The translations under genes and the position numbers were made by a program. Below, in pieces: positions 8,613-18,475 of a DNA stretch of 64,000 nucleotides. Positions within the stretch are counted from its first letter, which is position 1, and each line of letters begins with the position of its first letter. Source of the DNA: Lachnospiraceae bacterium (GTDB lineage: Bacteria; Bacillota; Clostridia; Lachnospirales; Lachnospiraceae); the NCBI GenBank assembly GCA_024403275.1, contig JAKSSD010000003.1:1-64000 (forward strand), in the 5' to 3' direction. The notes under the pieces were generated by a model. The model saw only the letters and a list, made by a program, of their open reading frames with translations. It did not search any database and was not told where the DNA came from.

Positions 8613-10922
8613 ATGATCGAATTATTTAAAGGTGGCGCTTACCTCATTAACGGAAAAGAACTTATTGAGGATTCACCCGAGGCATTACAGGCTGTAAAGC
8701 AGGCAACAGGAAAAGAAGTTACAAAGGACGAAGCTAAGCAGGGTACAATGGCTTACAATATTCTGAAGGCTCACAACACTTCAGATAATATGGATAAACT
8801 CAAAGTTAGATTCGATAAGTTGACTTCACATGATATTACATTCGTAGGTATTATTCAGACAGCAAGAGCATCAGGACTTGAGAAATTCCCAATGCCATAC
8901 GTTCTTACAAACTGCCATAACTCACTTTGTGCTGTAGGTGGAACAATCAATGAAGATGACCATATGTTTGGTCTTTCATGTGCAAAGAAATACGGTGGTG
9001 TATATGTACCACCTCATCAGGCAGTTATTCATCAGTTCGCAAGAGAAATGCTTGCAGGCTGTGGCAAAATGATTCTTGGTTCAGACTCACATACACGTTA
9101 TGGTGCCCTTGGTACAATGGCAATGGGTGAAGGTGGACCAGAGCTTGTTAAGCAGTTACTTAACCAGACATATGATATTAATATGCCGGGCGTTGTTGGT
9201 GTATATCTTGAAGGAACTCCAGCAAAGGGTGTTGGTCCTCAGGACGTAGCACTTGCAATTATTGGTGCAGTATTCGGAAACGGATATGTTAAGAATAAAG
9301 TAATGGAATTCGTAGGACCAGGTGTGTCAAATCTTTCTCCTGATTTCAGAATTGGTGTAGATGTAATGACAACAGAGACAACATGTCTTTCATCAATCTG
9401 GAGAACAGATGACCAGGTTAAGGATTTCTATGATATTCACTTCAGAAGTGAAGAATATAAGGAATTAAATCCTGCAGATGTTACATACTATGATGGAATT
9501 ATTAAGATTGACTTAGCAACAGTTAAGCCAATGATCGCAATGCCATTCCATCCAAGTAACACATATACAATCGATGAGGTTAATGAGAATCTCCTTGACA
9601 TCCTCGATGATGTTGAGAAGAGAGCATTAGTATCACTTGATGGTGCTGTTGAATACTCATTAAAAGATAAAGTTAAGAATGGCAAGTTCGTAGTGGATCA
9701 GGGTATCATCGCTGGTTGTGCTGGTGGTGGATTTGAAAATATCTGTGCAGCAGCTGATATTCTTAATGGTAAATTCATTGGTAGTGATGCATTTACACTT
9801 AGTGTATATCCTGCTTCAATGCCAGTATATATGGAACTTGTTAAGAATGGTTGTGCAGCAACACTTATGCAGACAGGTGCAGTACTTAAGACAGCATTCT
9901 GTGGACCATGCTTCGGTGCTGGTGATACACCTGCAAACAATGCATTCAGTATTCGTCATTCAACAAGAAACTTCCCTAACAGAGAAGGTTCTAAGCTTCA
10001 GAATGGTCAGATTTCATCAGTAGCACTTATGGATGCTCGTTCTATTGCAGCAACAGCAGCTAATAAGGGTGTGCTTACAGCAGCTACAGAATTTGATGGT
10101 GATTTCAATAAATACAAATATTACTTCGATAAGGCAATCTATGAGAATCGTGTATATGATTCAAAGGGTGTTGCTAATCCAGATGAAGAGATTCACTTTG
10201 GTCCAAATATTAAGGACTGGCCAGAGATGACAGCACTTCCACAGAACCTTGTATTAAGAGTTGTATCAGAGATTCATGATCCAGTTACAACAACAGATGA
10301 ACTTATTCCTTCAGGTGAAACATCAAGTTACAGATCTAACCCTCTTGGACTTGCTGAATTTACATTATCACGTAAGGATCCTAACTATGTAGGTCTTGCA
10401 AAAGATATTCAGAAGGCTCAGAAGGCTATTATGGAAGGTAAATGTGCAAAAGAAGGCAAGCCAGAAATTGCACCTGTAATGGATATCGTTAAGGCTACAT
10501 TTACTGATGTATGCAGAGAAAACATTGGATTTGGTTCAACAATTTTCGCTGTTAAACCAGGTGATGGTTCAGCAAGAGAGCAGGCAGCAAGCTGCCAGAA
10601 GGTTCTTGGCGGATGGGCTAATATTGCAAACGAATATGCAACAAAGAGATATAGATCAAATCTTATTAACTGGGGTATGCTTCCATTCCTTATCGAAGAG
10701 GGAGAACTTCCATTCAAGAATCTTGATTATCTCTTCTTCCCAGGAATTCGTGAAGCTGTGGAGACAAAGGCAGAGGTTATTAAGGGTTATGCAATTAAGA
10801 ATCCAGAGACTTCAAATGGTGATAAGTCAATGACAGAATTTACTGTTAAATTAGGCGAATTAACAAATGAAGAAAGAGAAATTATTCTTAAAGGATGCTT
10901 AATTAATTACAATAGAATTTAA
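8613..10922 (+). CDS. Aconitase-family hydratase (YbhJ-like)
   Basis: A 769-residue cytoplasmic iron-sulphur hydro-lyase. The [4Fe-4S] ligands are visible as Cys in IAGCAGGG and the CxxC of [12 protein letters not shown], and the family blocks [26 protein letters not shown] and the C-terminal swivel region (SREQ-like segment DGSAREQAA) are present. The start at ATG 8613 is chosen because AAAGGAG lies 9 bases upstream; an in-frame ATG at 8565 would overlap the previous gene and has no good ribosome site. It resembles the unassigned YbhJ hydratases rather than the citrate-cycle AcnA/AcnB, so the true substrate is unknown. Codon use suggests strong expression. Confidence 0.9.
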   Translation: MIELFKGGAYLINGKELIEDSPEALQAVKQATGKEVTKDEAKQGTMAYNILKAHNTSDNMDKLKVRFDKLTSHDITFVGIIQTARASGLEKFPMPYVLTNCHNSLCAVGGTINEDDHMFGLSCAKKYGGVYVPPHQAVIHQFAREMLAGCGKMILGSDSHTRYGALGTMAMGEGGPELVKQLLNQTYDINMPGVVGVYLEGTPAKGVGPQDVALAIIGAVFGNGYVKNKVMEFVGPGVSNLSPDFRIGVDVMTTETTCLSSIWRTDDQVKDFYDIHFRSEEYKELNPADVTYYDGIIKIDLATVKPMIAMPFHPSNTYTIDEVNENLLDILDDVEKRALVSLDGAVEYSLKDKVKNGKFVVDQGIIAGCAGGGFENICAAADILNGKFIGSDAFTLSVYPASMPVYMELVKNGCAATLMQTGAVLKTAFCGPCFGAGDTPANNAFSIRHSTRNFPNREGSKLQNGQISSVALMDARSIAATAANKGVLTAATEFDGDFNKYKYYFDKAIYENRVYDSKGVANPDEEIHFGPNIKDWPEMTALPQNLVLRVVSEIHDPVTTTDELIPSGETSSYRSNPLGLAEFTLSRKDPNYVGLAKDIQKAQKAIMEGKCAKEGKPEIAPVMDIVKATFTDVCRENIGFGSTIFAVKPGDGSAREQAASCQKVLGGWANIANEYATKRYRSNLINWGMLPFLIEEGELPFKNLDYLFFPGIREAVETKAEVIKGYAIKNPETSNGDKSMTEFTVKLGELTNEEREIILKGCLINYNRI

Positions 10923-11404
10923 TAATATTATTGTTCGTGTCAAAATATTATTAGTTGGTGAAAAACCCCTTTTCAAAAAAAATAATAATGGTATAGTTAA
11001 ATCATTCAAAAGAAAAACAAAAGTTAATCTTTGAAATCGAAAGTTTTGAAATTGCTGGTGATGGCGAATTTTGATCATGAGATTCAAGATTTGAATTCCT
11101 TGTTTTAAATAATAAAAGTGTGACGATTTTTGTTAAATTCTGTAGCAAGAAATTTGAAGATTGAGTTGATTGATTGATCGGAGGCAGAGCTAGGAATTTT
11201 AAACCAAGTAGATTATCAAAGTGGAGAATCGGGTAATAGGTTCTCGCGAATTTAAAAAGTTGAAGTAGGAAACGGTAGTAAGAGTCGATAGTGGTTCTTG
11301 ATACGGTTTCCTTTTTCATTTATAAGATAAAATTTGTATTTATGGTTTTGGTATAAAGTTGTATAATAATATGGATTGAGTATGTTTATTTAAGGAGAAT
11401 CTTT
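10923..11404. other. 482-base intergenic stretch without a convincing protein gene
   Basis: AT-rich sequence between the hydratase and ddl. The only long open frame is on the reverse strand (105 codons, 11002-11319) and has no ribosome site and a composition unlike its neighbours. What can be seen is an extended -10 element (10989-10997), a small inverted repeat ATTCAA-GAT-TTGAAT at 11082-11096, a GAGAA/TTCTC hairpin near 11223-11244, and a terminator-like hairpin ending at 11316. A TATAAT at 11362-11367 probably serves ddl. See the candidate RNA entry. Confidence 0.6.
11004..11316 (+). ncRNA. Candidate small RNA of unknown type
   Basis: An extended -10 element (TGG then TATAGT, 10989-10997) would start a transcript near 11004. 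An imperfect long hairpin follows: AGGAAAC at 11267-11273 pairs with GTTTCCT at 11306-11312, with inner pairing of GTA/TAC and AAGAG/TTCTT, then a run of five T. The resulting RNA of about 310 bases contains no recognisable reading frame. I looked for marks of RNase P RNA, tmRNA and T-box leaders and found none. It could also be a long leader of ddl with an attenuator. Function unknown. Confidence 0.35.
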
Positions 11405-12445
11405 ATGAATATAGTTGTTTTAGCAGGTGGAAATTCTACAGAGAGAGAAGTATCACTTGTTTCAGGGAAAGGAGTATATAACGCATTAAAGTCTAAAGGA
11501 CATAATGTAGTATTGTTAGATGTTTATTTCGGAATCGAGAATGTAAATGTAGATTCTGTATTTGAAGATACAAGAGACTGGTCAGAAGGAATTAATGCAG
11601 TTAAAGAAGTAAATCCAGATGTAAGTGCGATTAAGAAATTAAAGGGTGACAATAAGGATTTCTTCGGCGCAAATGTAAGAGAAATCTGCATGAAGGCTGA
11701 TATAGTATTTCTTGCACTTCATGGAGCAAATGGCGAGGATGGAAAGATCCAGGCAGCTTTAGATCTTATGGAAGTAAAATATACAGGAACAGATTATTTA
11801 AGCAGTGCCATTTGTATGGATAAGGCGCTTACAAAAGAGTTCTTTAGAATGAATAATGTTTTAACACCAGCCGCAGTTAATATTCTTCCAGGAGAAGAAT
11901 ATATGGACAAGGTAAAAGCTTTTGGATATCCAATGGTAGTTAAGGCTCCAAATGGTGGTTCAAGTGTTGGTGTATATATTGTTGAGAATGAGAATGAATT
12001 AAAGGATGCAGTAGCAAATTGTTTCAAGCTTGATAATCACGTACTTATAGAGCAGTTCGTAAAGGGAAGAGAATTGACTTGTGGTGTTGTTGATGGAAAG
12101 GCATTGCCAATAGTTGAGATTGAACCAGTAGAAGGCTTCTATGATTACAAGAACAAATACCAGGCAGGAAGCACAGTTGAGACTTGCCCAGCTAATGTAT
12201 CAGAAGCTATTACAGAGAAGGTACAAAGAAGTGCAGAGGCTGCATATAAGGCTTTAAGACTTAATACTTACGCGCGTATAGATTTTATTGTGGATGAGAA
12301 GGAAGATGCTTATTGCCTCGAAGCTAATACACTTCCAGGAATGACACCAACTTCTTTACTTCCACAGGAAGCAGCAGTTGTGGGTATAGATTATCCTACT
12401 CTTTGTGAGAAAATTATTGAGATATCAATGAAAAAATACAATTAA
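11405..12445 (+). CDS. ddl: D-alanine--D-alanine ligase
   Basis: ATP-grasp enzyme of 346 residues that joins two D-Ala for peptidoglycan precursors. The N-terminal block LAGGNSTEREVSLVSG is the Ddl signature, residues GGSSVGVYIV form the ATP-grasp glycine-rich loop, and the C-terminal metal-binding block reads EANTLPGMTPTSLLP. AAGGAG lies 7-8 bases before the ATG. MurF, which consumes D-Ala-D-Ala, follows after 20 bases, so the two steps are encoded together. A TATAAT at 11362-11367 is the likely -10 element. Confidence 0.95.
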   Translation: MNIVVLAGGNSTEREVSLVSGKGVYNALKSKGHNVVLLDVYFGIENVNVDSVFEDTRDWSEGINAVKEVNPDVSAIKKLKGDNKDFFGANVREICMKADIVFLALHGANGEDGKIQAALDLMEVKYTGTDYLSSAICMDKALTKEFFRMNNVLTPAAVNILPGEEYMDKVKAFGYPMVVKAPNGGSSVGVYIVENENELKDAVANCFKLDNHVLIEQFVKGRELTCGVVDGKALPIVEIEPVEGFYDYKNKYQAGSTVETCPANVSEAITEKVQRSAEAAYKALRLNTYARIDFIVDEKEDAYCLEANTLPGMTPTSLLPQEAAVVGIDYPTLCEKIIEISMKKYN

Positions 12446-12465
12446 TTAGAAGGTCAGAGTAAGTT

Positions 12466-15400
12466 ATGAAAAACATGACAATACAGAATATTGTTGCAGC
12501 CTGTAATGGTCAGCTTGTAAATGGTGATGAGATTCTTGAAAAAGAGATAAAAGGCGCAGCGATTGATTCAAGACAAGTTCAGGAAGATTATGTTTTTTTC
12601 GCAGATAAAGGCGAAAAAGTAGATGGTCATGATTATATGAGAGCAGCTTTTGAAAAGGGTGCTCTTGTTGTTGTATGCGAGTATATTCCAGAGGGCGTTG
12701 AAGGTGCGTGTATAGTTGTAGAGAATACAAAGAAGGCTCTTGGTGATATTGCAGAATTCTATAGAGAGCAGCTTGATGTTAAAGTAGTAGGAATTACTGG
12801 TAGTGTAGGAAAGACTACAACCAAGGAATTTGTAGCATCGGTTGTGGCTCAAAAATATAATGTTTTCAAAACCGAAGGAAATATGAACAGCCTTATAGGC
12901 CTTCCTCTTATGGTACTTAAAATCAAAGAGGAAAATGAAGTGGCAGTTCTTGAAATGGGCATAAGTGATTTTGATGAAATGAGAAAATTATCCAAAATCG
13001 CAAAGCCTGATATTTGCGTAATTACAAATATTGGTGAGTGCCATCTTGAAAAATTAGGAACATTAGATGGTGTATTAAAAGCCAAGACAGAGATTTTTGA
13101 ACATATGAATCCTGATGGCAGCGTATGTATTTACGGAGATGATGATAAGCTTGCAACAATTGAGGAAGTAAATGGTAAAAAGCCAATTACTTTCGGTTTG
13201 GAAAAAGGCAATGAGATTCACCCGACTAAGATTCTTAACAGAGGCTTGTGGGGAAGTGAATGTACTGTTGAAAACGGAGATGGAATATTTGATGTGAGCG
13301 TTCCACTTCCAGGAAAGCATATGATAATAAATACTTTGGCAGCGAGTGCAGTTGCTAAGGTTTTGGATATCCCATCAGTTCAGATTAATTCAGGTATTAC
13401 AAATGTAAAAGCAGTAAGCGGAAGAAGCAATGTTATTCAAAAGAATGGACTTACTATCATTGATGATTGCTACAATGCAAATCCTGAATCTATGAAGTCA
13501 GCCCTTGACCTTCTTATGGAAGCAGTAACACCAACAGTTGCTATCCTTGGAGATATGTTTGAGCAGGGAGAAAATGAAGTTAAGGGACATGAAGAGGTTG
13601 GAGAGTATGCAGTTGAAAAGGGCATTAATACAATTGTATGCGTAGGTTCAATTTCTAAAAAAATGTATGATGCTGCGATGTTAAAGGCAGCGACAAGTAA
13701 GATAGAAGTTTTGTATTTTGAAACAGTTGATGAGGCAATAGAGAATCTTAATTCATTTATTAAGAAAGATGATACAGTTCTTTTGAAAGCATCTAACGGA
13801 ATGAAGTTCTCAAGAATTCTTGAGGCAATTACCTCAGAGGATAAAAAGGATGTATTTGGAACAAGAGAAGAGAGATTGTTTGAGAAGACATCAACTATCA
13901 ATACTGCAGCAGTAAATGATGCGATTGAAAATGAAAACGAAATAAAGAAGATAGCAGATCTTTCAAAGAAGACAGAAGAGGCAGAAAAGCCTGCAGAAAT
14001 CGAAAAGAGTGCCGACCAGAAGGAAAAGGAAAAAGCAAGAAAGCAGCTTATAATAATTATAGCAGCTGTATTAGCTTTGTTTGTGATTGCTGCAATTGTT
14101 TTTGGTGTAGTTAAAAAGAACAATTATAAAAGGGCAGTAAGAGGCGAAGTTATATATTTCCAGAATAGTTATATTTGTACTAAAGGAGTATTTGCCAGCA
14201 ATAAGATTTGTGCTAACAATGAAATATATACATTAGGCTTTGTTGATTCAGAAGATGATAAGTTAAATGTAGAAACAGATGGAAAGAATTTGTATTATGC
14301 AAGTCCATCTAATGGCGAGTATGCTTTGACACAAACTGGATTAAATGGTAAAAATACCAAAAATATAGCAGAGAATGTTCGTGTATTTGATGTTATTTCA
14401 AAGGGCGAGCTTGTATATATTTCTAACAATATGCTCTATGTTAGTAAAACCAAGAAGGATGATACAAGATTAATCGCTGAAGATGTATTTGAATACTATT
14501 TAAATGACAAAAAGAATGCAGTAATTTATAGAACATTTGCAGGAGAACTTTACTATACTTCATTAAAGAAAACAGAGGAAGCAACTCTTATAGATGAAGG
14601 CGTTAACAGAATTGTATATGTATCAGATGATGTTAAAAATGTGATTTTTGTTAAGAGTGACGGCTTGTATATTAATTCAGGAAGAAAAGAAAACAGGAAT
14701 ATAGCAGCCACAGCTAATGAGATCTTTGTTCCAACAGAGGAAGAAAAAACAAAGGTTTATTATAGAGATGAGAATAATAGTCTTTGCTTCTATGCAGCAG
14801 GTGATAAAGAGGCAACCGTTGTAACTGATGAATGTCAGTATATTCTTGGTGCTGAATATAATCAGGCAACCTTTGTAGCTGTAGGAAAGGACGGTAGCTG
14901 GAGACTTGTTCATGATGGCAACATTTATGAATTCAAGAATATTGAACTTGGCTCTGTTAAATCTGTAAAAGGTATAGATGCATCAAAGAATAAATTGTAT
15001 TTCTTTAACGAAGATGAAAATAAGAAAAGTAATTCTTTATATAGTGTTACCTATGAAGGCTTAGGAAAGAAGGGCACAACAACACTTGAAGATACAAATG
15101 TTGTTGAAGTTGAATTCATAGATGATGGCAAAATCGTTGCAGAAAAGGATAATGGAAGCGGTGGATATGACCTCTATGTAGGTGAAAAGCTTGTTGCGAG
15201 AGACATCGAACCAGGTAGTGTGAAAAAGACTGTTTATGGTGATGATTTGGTATTTGAGTATCCAGTAAGAGGCGCAGGCGGCTTCTATACATTGGCGATT
15301 TATGATGGTAAGTCTGTAAAAGAAATAGGTGAAAGTATAGACAAGAATTATTATGCATTAAGTGACAAACTTATGTATTACAAGGTATTTGATAATGGTG

Positions 15401-15483
15401 TAACTTCAATTGCTAAGTACAATGGAAGAAAAGCAAAGGTTTACGAGAACGATACACTTATATTCTACTATTTACAGTATTAA
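12466..15483 (+). CDS. murF: MurF fused to a transmembrane helix and an extracytoplasmic propeller-like domain
   Basis: A 1005-residue protein about twice the size of normal MurF (near 450). Residues 1-462 are a complete MurF, which adds D-Ala-D-Ala to UDP-MurNAc-tripeptide: the N-terminal substrate-binding part, the ATP loop GITGSVGKTTTKEF near 109-122, the GNMNSLIGLP block, and the C-terminal DDCYNANPESM and GDMFEQGENE segments. Residues about 463-524 are a charged, Ala/Glu/Lys-rich linker. Residues 526-548 are a hydrophobic helix flanked by Lys (ARKQ before, VKKNN after), so the tail faces outward. Residues 550-1005 are about nine short beta-repeats with LYYAS-, LYVSK-, LYYTS-, LYINS- and LYFFN-type strands, like DUF5050/propeller domains. 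The reading frame is uninterrupted and codon use is even across the junction, so this is a real fusion, not a sequencing merge. Confidence 0.9.
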   Translation: MKNMTIQNIVAACNGQLVNGDEILEKEIKGAAIDSRQVQEDYVFFADKGEKVDGHDYMRAAFEKGALVVVCEYIPEGVEGACIVVENTKKALGDIAEFYREQLDVKVVGITGSVGKTTTKEFVASVVAQKYNVFKTEGNMNSLIGLPLMVLKIKEENEVAVLEMGISDFDEMRKLSKIAKPDICVITNIGECHLEKLGTLDGVLKAKTEIFEHMNPDGSVCIYGDDDKLATIEEVNGKKPITFGLEKGNEIHPTKILNRGLWGSECTVENGDGIFDVSVPLPGKHMIINTLAASAVAKVLDIPSVQINSGITNVKAVSGRSNVIQKNGLTIIDDCYNANPESMKSALDLLMEAVTPTVAILGDMFEQGENEVKGHEEVGEYAVEKGINTIVCVGSISKKMYDAAMLKAATSKIEVLYFETVDEAIENLNSFIKKDDTVLLKASNGMKFSRILEAITSEDKKDVFGTREERLFEKTSTINTAAVNDAIENENEIKKIADLSKKTEEAEKPAEIEKSADQKEKEKARKQLIIIIAAVLALFVIAAIVFGVVKKNNYKRAVRGEVIYFQNSYICTKGVFASNKICANNEIYTLGFVDSEDDKLNVETDGKNLYYASPSNGEYALTQTGLNGKNTKNIAENVRVFDVISKGELVYISNNMLYVSKTKKDDTRLIAEDVFEYYLNDKKNAVIYRTFAGELYYTSLKKTEEATLIDEGVNRIVYVSDDVKNVIFVKSDGLYINSGRKENRNIAATANEIFVPTEEEKTKVYYRDENNSLCFYAAGDKEATVVTDECQYILGAEYNQATFVAVGKDGSWRLVHDGNIYEFKNIELGSVKSVKGIDASKNKLYFFNEDENKKSNSLYSVTYEGLGKKGTTTLEDTNVVEVEFIDDGKIVAEKDNGSGGYDLYVGEKLVARDIEPGSVKKTVYGDDLVFEYPVRGAGGFYTLAIYDGKSVKEIGESIDKNYYALSDKLMYYKVFDNGVTSIAKYNGRKAKVYENDTLIFYYLQY

Positions 15484-15492
15484 GGTGAGAAA

Positions 15493-16770
15493 ATGTATAT
15501 TATTAAAAATGGAACAATTGTAGATCCTGCCAATAACATTGAAGGCTTAGGTGATATTTATGTCAAAGAAAATATTATCTGCAAGGTTGTAATGGCGGAT
15601 AGTAAGGATATTCCTGAAGGATTTGAAAATGCCGAGATAATCGATGCAAAAGGTCAGATTGTAATGCCTGGACTCATTGATGTTCATTCGCATTTCAGGG
15701 ACCCTGGATTTGAATATAAGGAAGATATACTTACAGGAGCAGAGGCGGCAAAGGCTGGAGGTTATACAAGTATTGTCCTTATGTGTAATACAAAGCCTGT
15801 AGTTGATAATGTGGAGACTCTTAAGTATGTACTTGATAAGGGCAAAAATACAGGAATAAGAATTGAATCCTGTTCAGCTGTAACATATGGCCTTAAGGGT
15901 GAAAAACTTACAGATTTTGAAAAAATGCTTGAAGCGGGAGCAATAGGATTTACAGATGATGGCATACCTCTTATGGATGAGGATATGCTTAGGGAGGCTT
16001 TTAGAAAAGCAGGAGATTATCCTGTAAGTCTTCATGAGGAAGATAAAACATTCATAAAAGAGAATGGTATTAATCACGGAAAAGCTTCTGAATATTATGG
16101 TATATATGGTTCGCCAAGAGAAGCAGAGATAAGTCTTATAAATAGGGATATTAAGATTGCTTTAGAAGAAGGCGGAGTGATAAATGTTCAGCATATAAGT
16201 AGCAAAGAGGGTGTTGAAATTGTTAGAAAGGCAAAGAGTGTGCCAGGAAACAGAGTTCATGCTGAAGCTACTCCTCAACATTTTTCTCTTACAGAGGAGG
16301 CGGTAATTAAGAAGGGGACTATGGCCAAGCTTAATCCTCCTTTCAGAGAAGAAAGTGACAGACAGGCTGTAATAGAAGGACTTAGAGATGGAACAATAGA
16401 TATTATTGCTACAGATCATGCTCCTCATGCAAAAGAGGAAAAGGACAAGCCAATTACAGAGGCACCAAGCGGTATATTAGGACTCGAAACAGCTTTTGCA
16501 TTAGCTAATATGCATCTTATTAATGAAAGTGGATTATCTGTAAGTAAAGTGGTAGAAAAATTCACAATTAATCCAGCAAAATTATATATGTTAGATAGAG
16601 GAACTCTTACTGAGGGCAGGAAGGCAGATATAACAATTGCTGATTTAAATGAAAAATGGATTGTAAAAGAATATAAATCTAAATCATCAAATTCACCATT
16701 TACAGGGGAAGAGATGACAGGAAAAATAAAACTTACTATGTGCGATGGAAAAATCGTATACAGAGATTAG
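15493..16770 (+). CDS. pyrC: Dihydroorotase
   Basis: Zinc amidohydrolase of 425 residues that closes carbamoyl-aspartate to dihydroorotate in pyrimidine synthesis. Metal ligands are visible in DVHSHFRDPG (about 60-69) and DHAPHAKEEK (about 305-314), with the second His cluster in HEEDKTF and NVQHISSKEG. This is the class I (multifunctional-type) form of about 425 residues. It begins 9 bases after the MurF fusion ends and is followed 10 bases later by pyrK, so wall and pyrimidine genes share a transcript. Confidence 0.95.
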   Translation: MYIIKNGTIVDPANNIEGLGDIYVKENIICKVVMADSKDIPEGFENAEIIDAKGQIVMPGLIDVHSHFRDPGFEYKEDILTGAEAAKAGGYTSIVLMCNTKPVVDNVETLKYVLDKGKNTGIRIESCSAVTYGLKGEKLTDFEKMLEAGAIGFTDDGIPLMDEDMLREAFRKAGDYPVSLHEEDKTFIKENGINHGKASEYYGIYGSPREAEISLINRDIKIALEEGGVINVQHISSKEGVEIVRKAKSVPGNRVHAEATPQHFSLTEEAVIKKGTMAKLNPPFREESDRQAVIEGLRDGTIDIIATDHAPHAKEEKDKPITEAPSGILGLETAFALANMHLINESGLSVSKVVEKFTINPAKLYMLDRGTLTEGRKADITIADLNEKWIVKEYKSKSSNSPFTGEEMTGKIKLTMCDGKIVYRD

Positions 16771-16780
16771 GAGGTTATAT

Positions 16781-17563
16781 ATGTTTTATCGTAATGTCGA
16801 TGAAGGTACTGTTATTTCACAGGAAATGATTTCTGAAGGAATATTCAGCCTCTGGATAAAAAATGAAGGAGCAAAGCATGCAGGTGCAGGACAGTTTGTA
16901 GGTGTGTATCCTAAAGGAAAAGATACAATGCTTATGCGTCCAATCAGTATCTGTGAAACAAAGCCTGAAGAGAATGCTATGAGACTTGTTTACAGAGTTG
17001 CAGGAGCAGGAACAAAAGAATTTTCAGAGCTTAAAAAGGGAGATAAGGTAAAGATTCTTGCCAATCTTGGAAATGGTTTCCCAGTAGATGAAGTGAAAGG
17101 AAAAACTATTGTGCTTATGGGTGGTGGAATTGGTATTCCTCCAATGCTTGGAACAGCTAAGGCACTTGCAGGGGAAGATGTACATGCTTACCTTGGATAC
17201 AGAAACAATGATACTTTCCTTTCAGATGAGTTTATGCAGTATTCAAAGGTTTATATTGCAGCAGAGGATGGTAGTGTAGGAGTTAAAGGAAATGTAATAG
17301 ATGCACTTAAAGCAACTACAGTTCTTAAGCCAGATGTTATTATGGCCTGCGGTCCAATGCCAATGCTTAGAGCAATTAAGAACTATGCTGCAGAAAACGG
17401 TATTACAGCTTACATTTCACTTGAAGAGAGAATGGCTTGTGGGGTAGGTGCATGTCTTGGTTGCGTATGCAAGACAGTTAACAAAGATGAGCATTCACAT
17501 GTAAATAATACAAGAATTTGTACAGAAGGTCCTGTATTTAATGCTGAGGAGGTGGATATTTAA
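16781..17563 (+). CDS. pyrK: Dihydroorotate dehydrogenase electron-transfer subunit
   Basis: A 260-residue flavo-iron-sulphur protein that passes electrons from PyrD to NAD+. The FAD-binding segment is visible as LMRPISICE, the NAD-binding region as VLMGGGIGIPPMLG, and the [2Fe-2S] ligands as CGVGACLGCVC plus the Cys in TRICTEGPVF. I chose ATG 16781 because TAGGAGGT lies just upstream; an upstream in-frame start would overlap pyrC. Its stop and the pyrD start share one base (TAATG), typical of coupled translation. Confidence 0.95.
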   Translation: MFYRNVDEGTVISQEMISEGIFSLWIKNEGAKHAGAGQFVGVYPKGKDTMLMRPISICETKPEENAMRLVYRVAGAGTKEFSELKKGDKVKILANLGNGFPVDEVKGKTIVLMGGGIGIPPMLGTAKALAGEDVHAYLGYRNNDTFLSDEFMQYSKVYIAAEDGSVGVKGNVIDALKATTVLKPDVIMACGPMPMLRAIKNYAAENGITAYISLEERMACGVGACLGCVCKTVNKDEHSHVNNTRICTEGPVFNAEEVDI

Positions 17564-18465
17564 TGAATACAAAGGTAAATATAGCAGGTGTAGAATTTAA
17601 GAATCCAGTAATGACAGCCTCAGGAACATTTGGCTCAGGTATGGAATATGGTCAGTTTGTAGATCTTAATAAACTTGGTGCAGTAGTTACTAAGGGTGTA
17701 AGTAATGTGCCATGGCCAGGAAATCCAACTCCAAGAGTTGCAGAAACTTATGGTGGTATGCTTAATGCAATCGGTCTTCAGAATCCAGGTGTGGATGTAA
17801 TGATTGAAAGAGATCTTCCATTCCTTGCTAAATACGATACAAAGGTTATCGTAAATGTATGCGGAAAAACAGTTGAGGATTATATTGAAGCTGTTGAGCG
17901 ACTTAATGAAACAAATGTTGATATGTTTGAAATCAATGTATCCTGTCCAAATGTTAAGGAAGGTGCTATTGCTTTTGGTCAGAAGGCTGATGCACTTTTT
18001 GATGTAACAAAGAGAATTAAGGCTGTATCAAAGAAGCCAATTATTATGAAATTAAGCCCTAATGTAACAGATATTACAGAGATGGCAAAGGCAGCAGAGG
18101 CAGCAGGAAGTGATGCAATTTCTCTTATCAATACACTTACAGGCATGAAGATTGACATTGAAAGAAGAAAATTTGTGCTTGCAAATAAGACTGGTGGTAT
18201 GTCAGGTCCAGCACTTAAGCCAGTTGCTATAAGAATGGTATATCAGTGTGCAAATGCTGTAAATATTCCAATTATTGGTATGGGCGGTATAGCTACAGGC
18301 GAGGATGCTATAGAATTCCTTATGGCAGGTGCTACAGCTGTTGCAGTAGGTGCAATGAACTTCGTAAATCCAACTGCTACAGTTGATGTTATCGAAGGAA
18401 TCGAAAAATATATGATGCGTCATAATATTTCAGATATTAATGAAATAATAGGATGCGTTAAGTAG
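17563..18465 (+). CDS. pyrD: Dihydroorotate dehydrogenase, catalytic subunit (class 1B)
   Basis: FMN-dependent TIM-barrel enzyme of 300 residues oxidising dihydroorotate to orotate. Class 1B hallmarks are the adjacent PyrK partner, the active-site Cys in VSCPNVKEG (about residues 126-134), the Lys in MKLSPNVTDI and the phosphate-binding GMGGIATGEDAIEFL loop. It overlaps pyrK by one base. Orotate phosphoribosyltransferase and decarboxylase genes (pyrE, pyrF) are not in the window. IspE follows after 10 bases. Confidence 0.96.
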   Translation: MNTKVNIAGVEFKNPVMTASGTFGSGMEYGQFVDLNKLGAVVTKGVSNVPWPGNPTPRVAETYGGMLNAIGLQNPGVDVMIERDLPFLAKYDTKVIVNVCGKTVEDYIEAVERLNETNVDMFEINVSCPNVKEGAIAFGQKADALFDVTKRIKAVSKKPIIMKLSPNVTDITEMAKAAEAAGSDAISLINTLTGMKIDIERRKFVLANKTGGMSGPALKPVAIRMVYQCANAVNIPIIGMGGIATGEDAIEFLMAGATAVAVGAMNFVNPTATVDVIEGIEKYMMRHNISDINEIIGCVK

Positions 18466-18475
18466 GAGCAAAAAG

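Noticed and set aside
9698..10230. Several open frames of 65-108 codons inside the hydratase gene on both strands
   Set aside because: Shadows of the hydratase frame: no ribosome sites, overlapping a fully supported gene with biased codons.
11002..11319. Reverse-strand open frame of 105 codons between hydratase and ddl
   Set aside because: No ribosome binding site before its ATG, low-complexity Leu/Ser/Asn-rich translation, and it overlaps the terminator-like hairpin of the forward strand.
13470..14123. 217-codon reverse frame inside the MurF fusion gene
   Set aside because: It lies antisense to the linker and transmembrane part. Its hydrophobic look is the complement of Lys/Glu/Ala-rich coding; no ribosome site.
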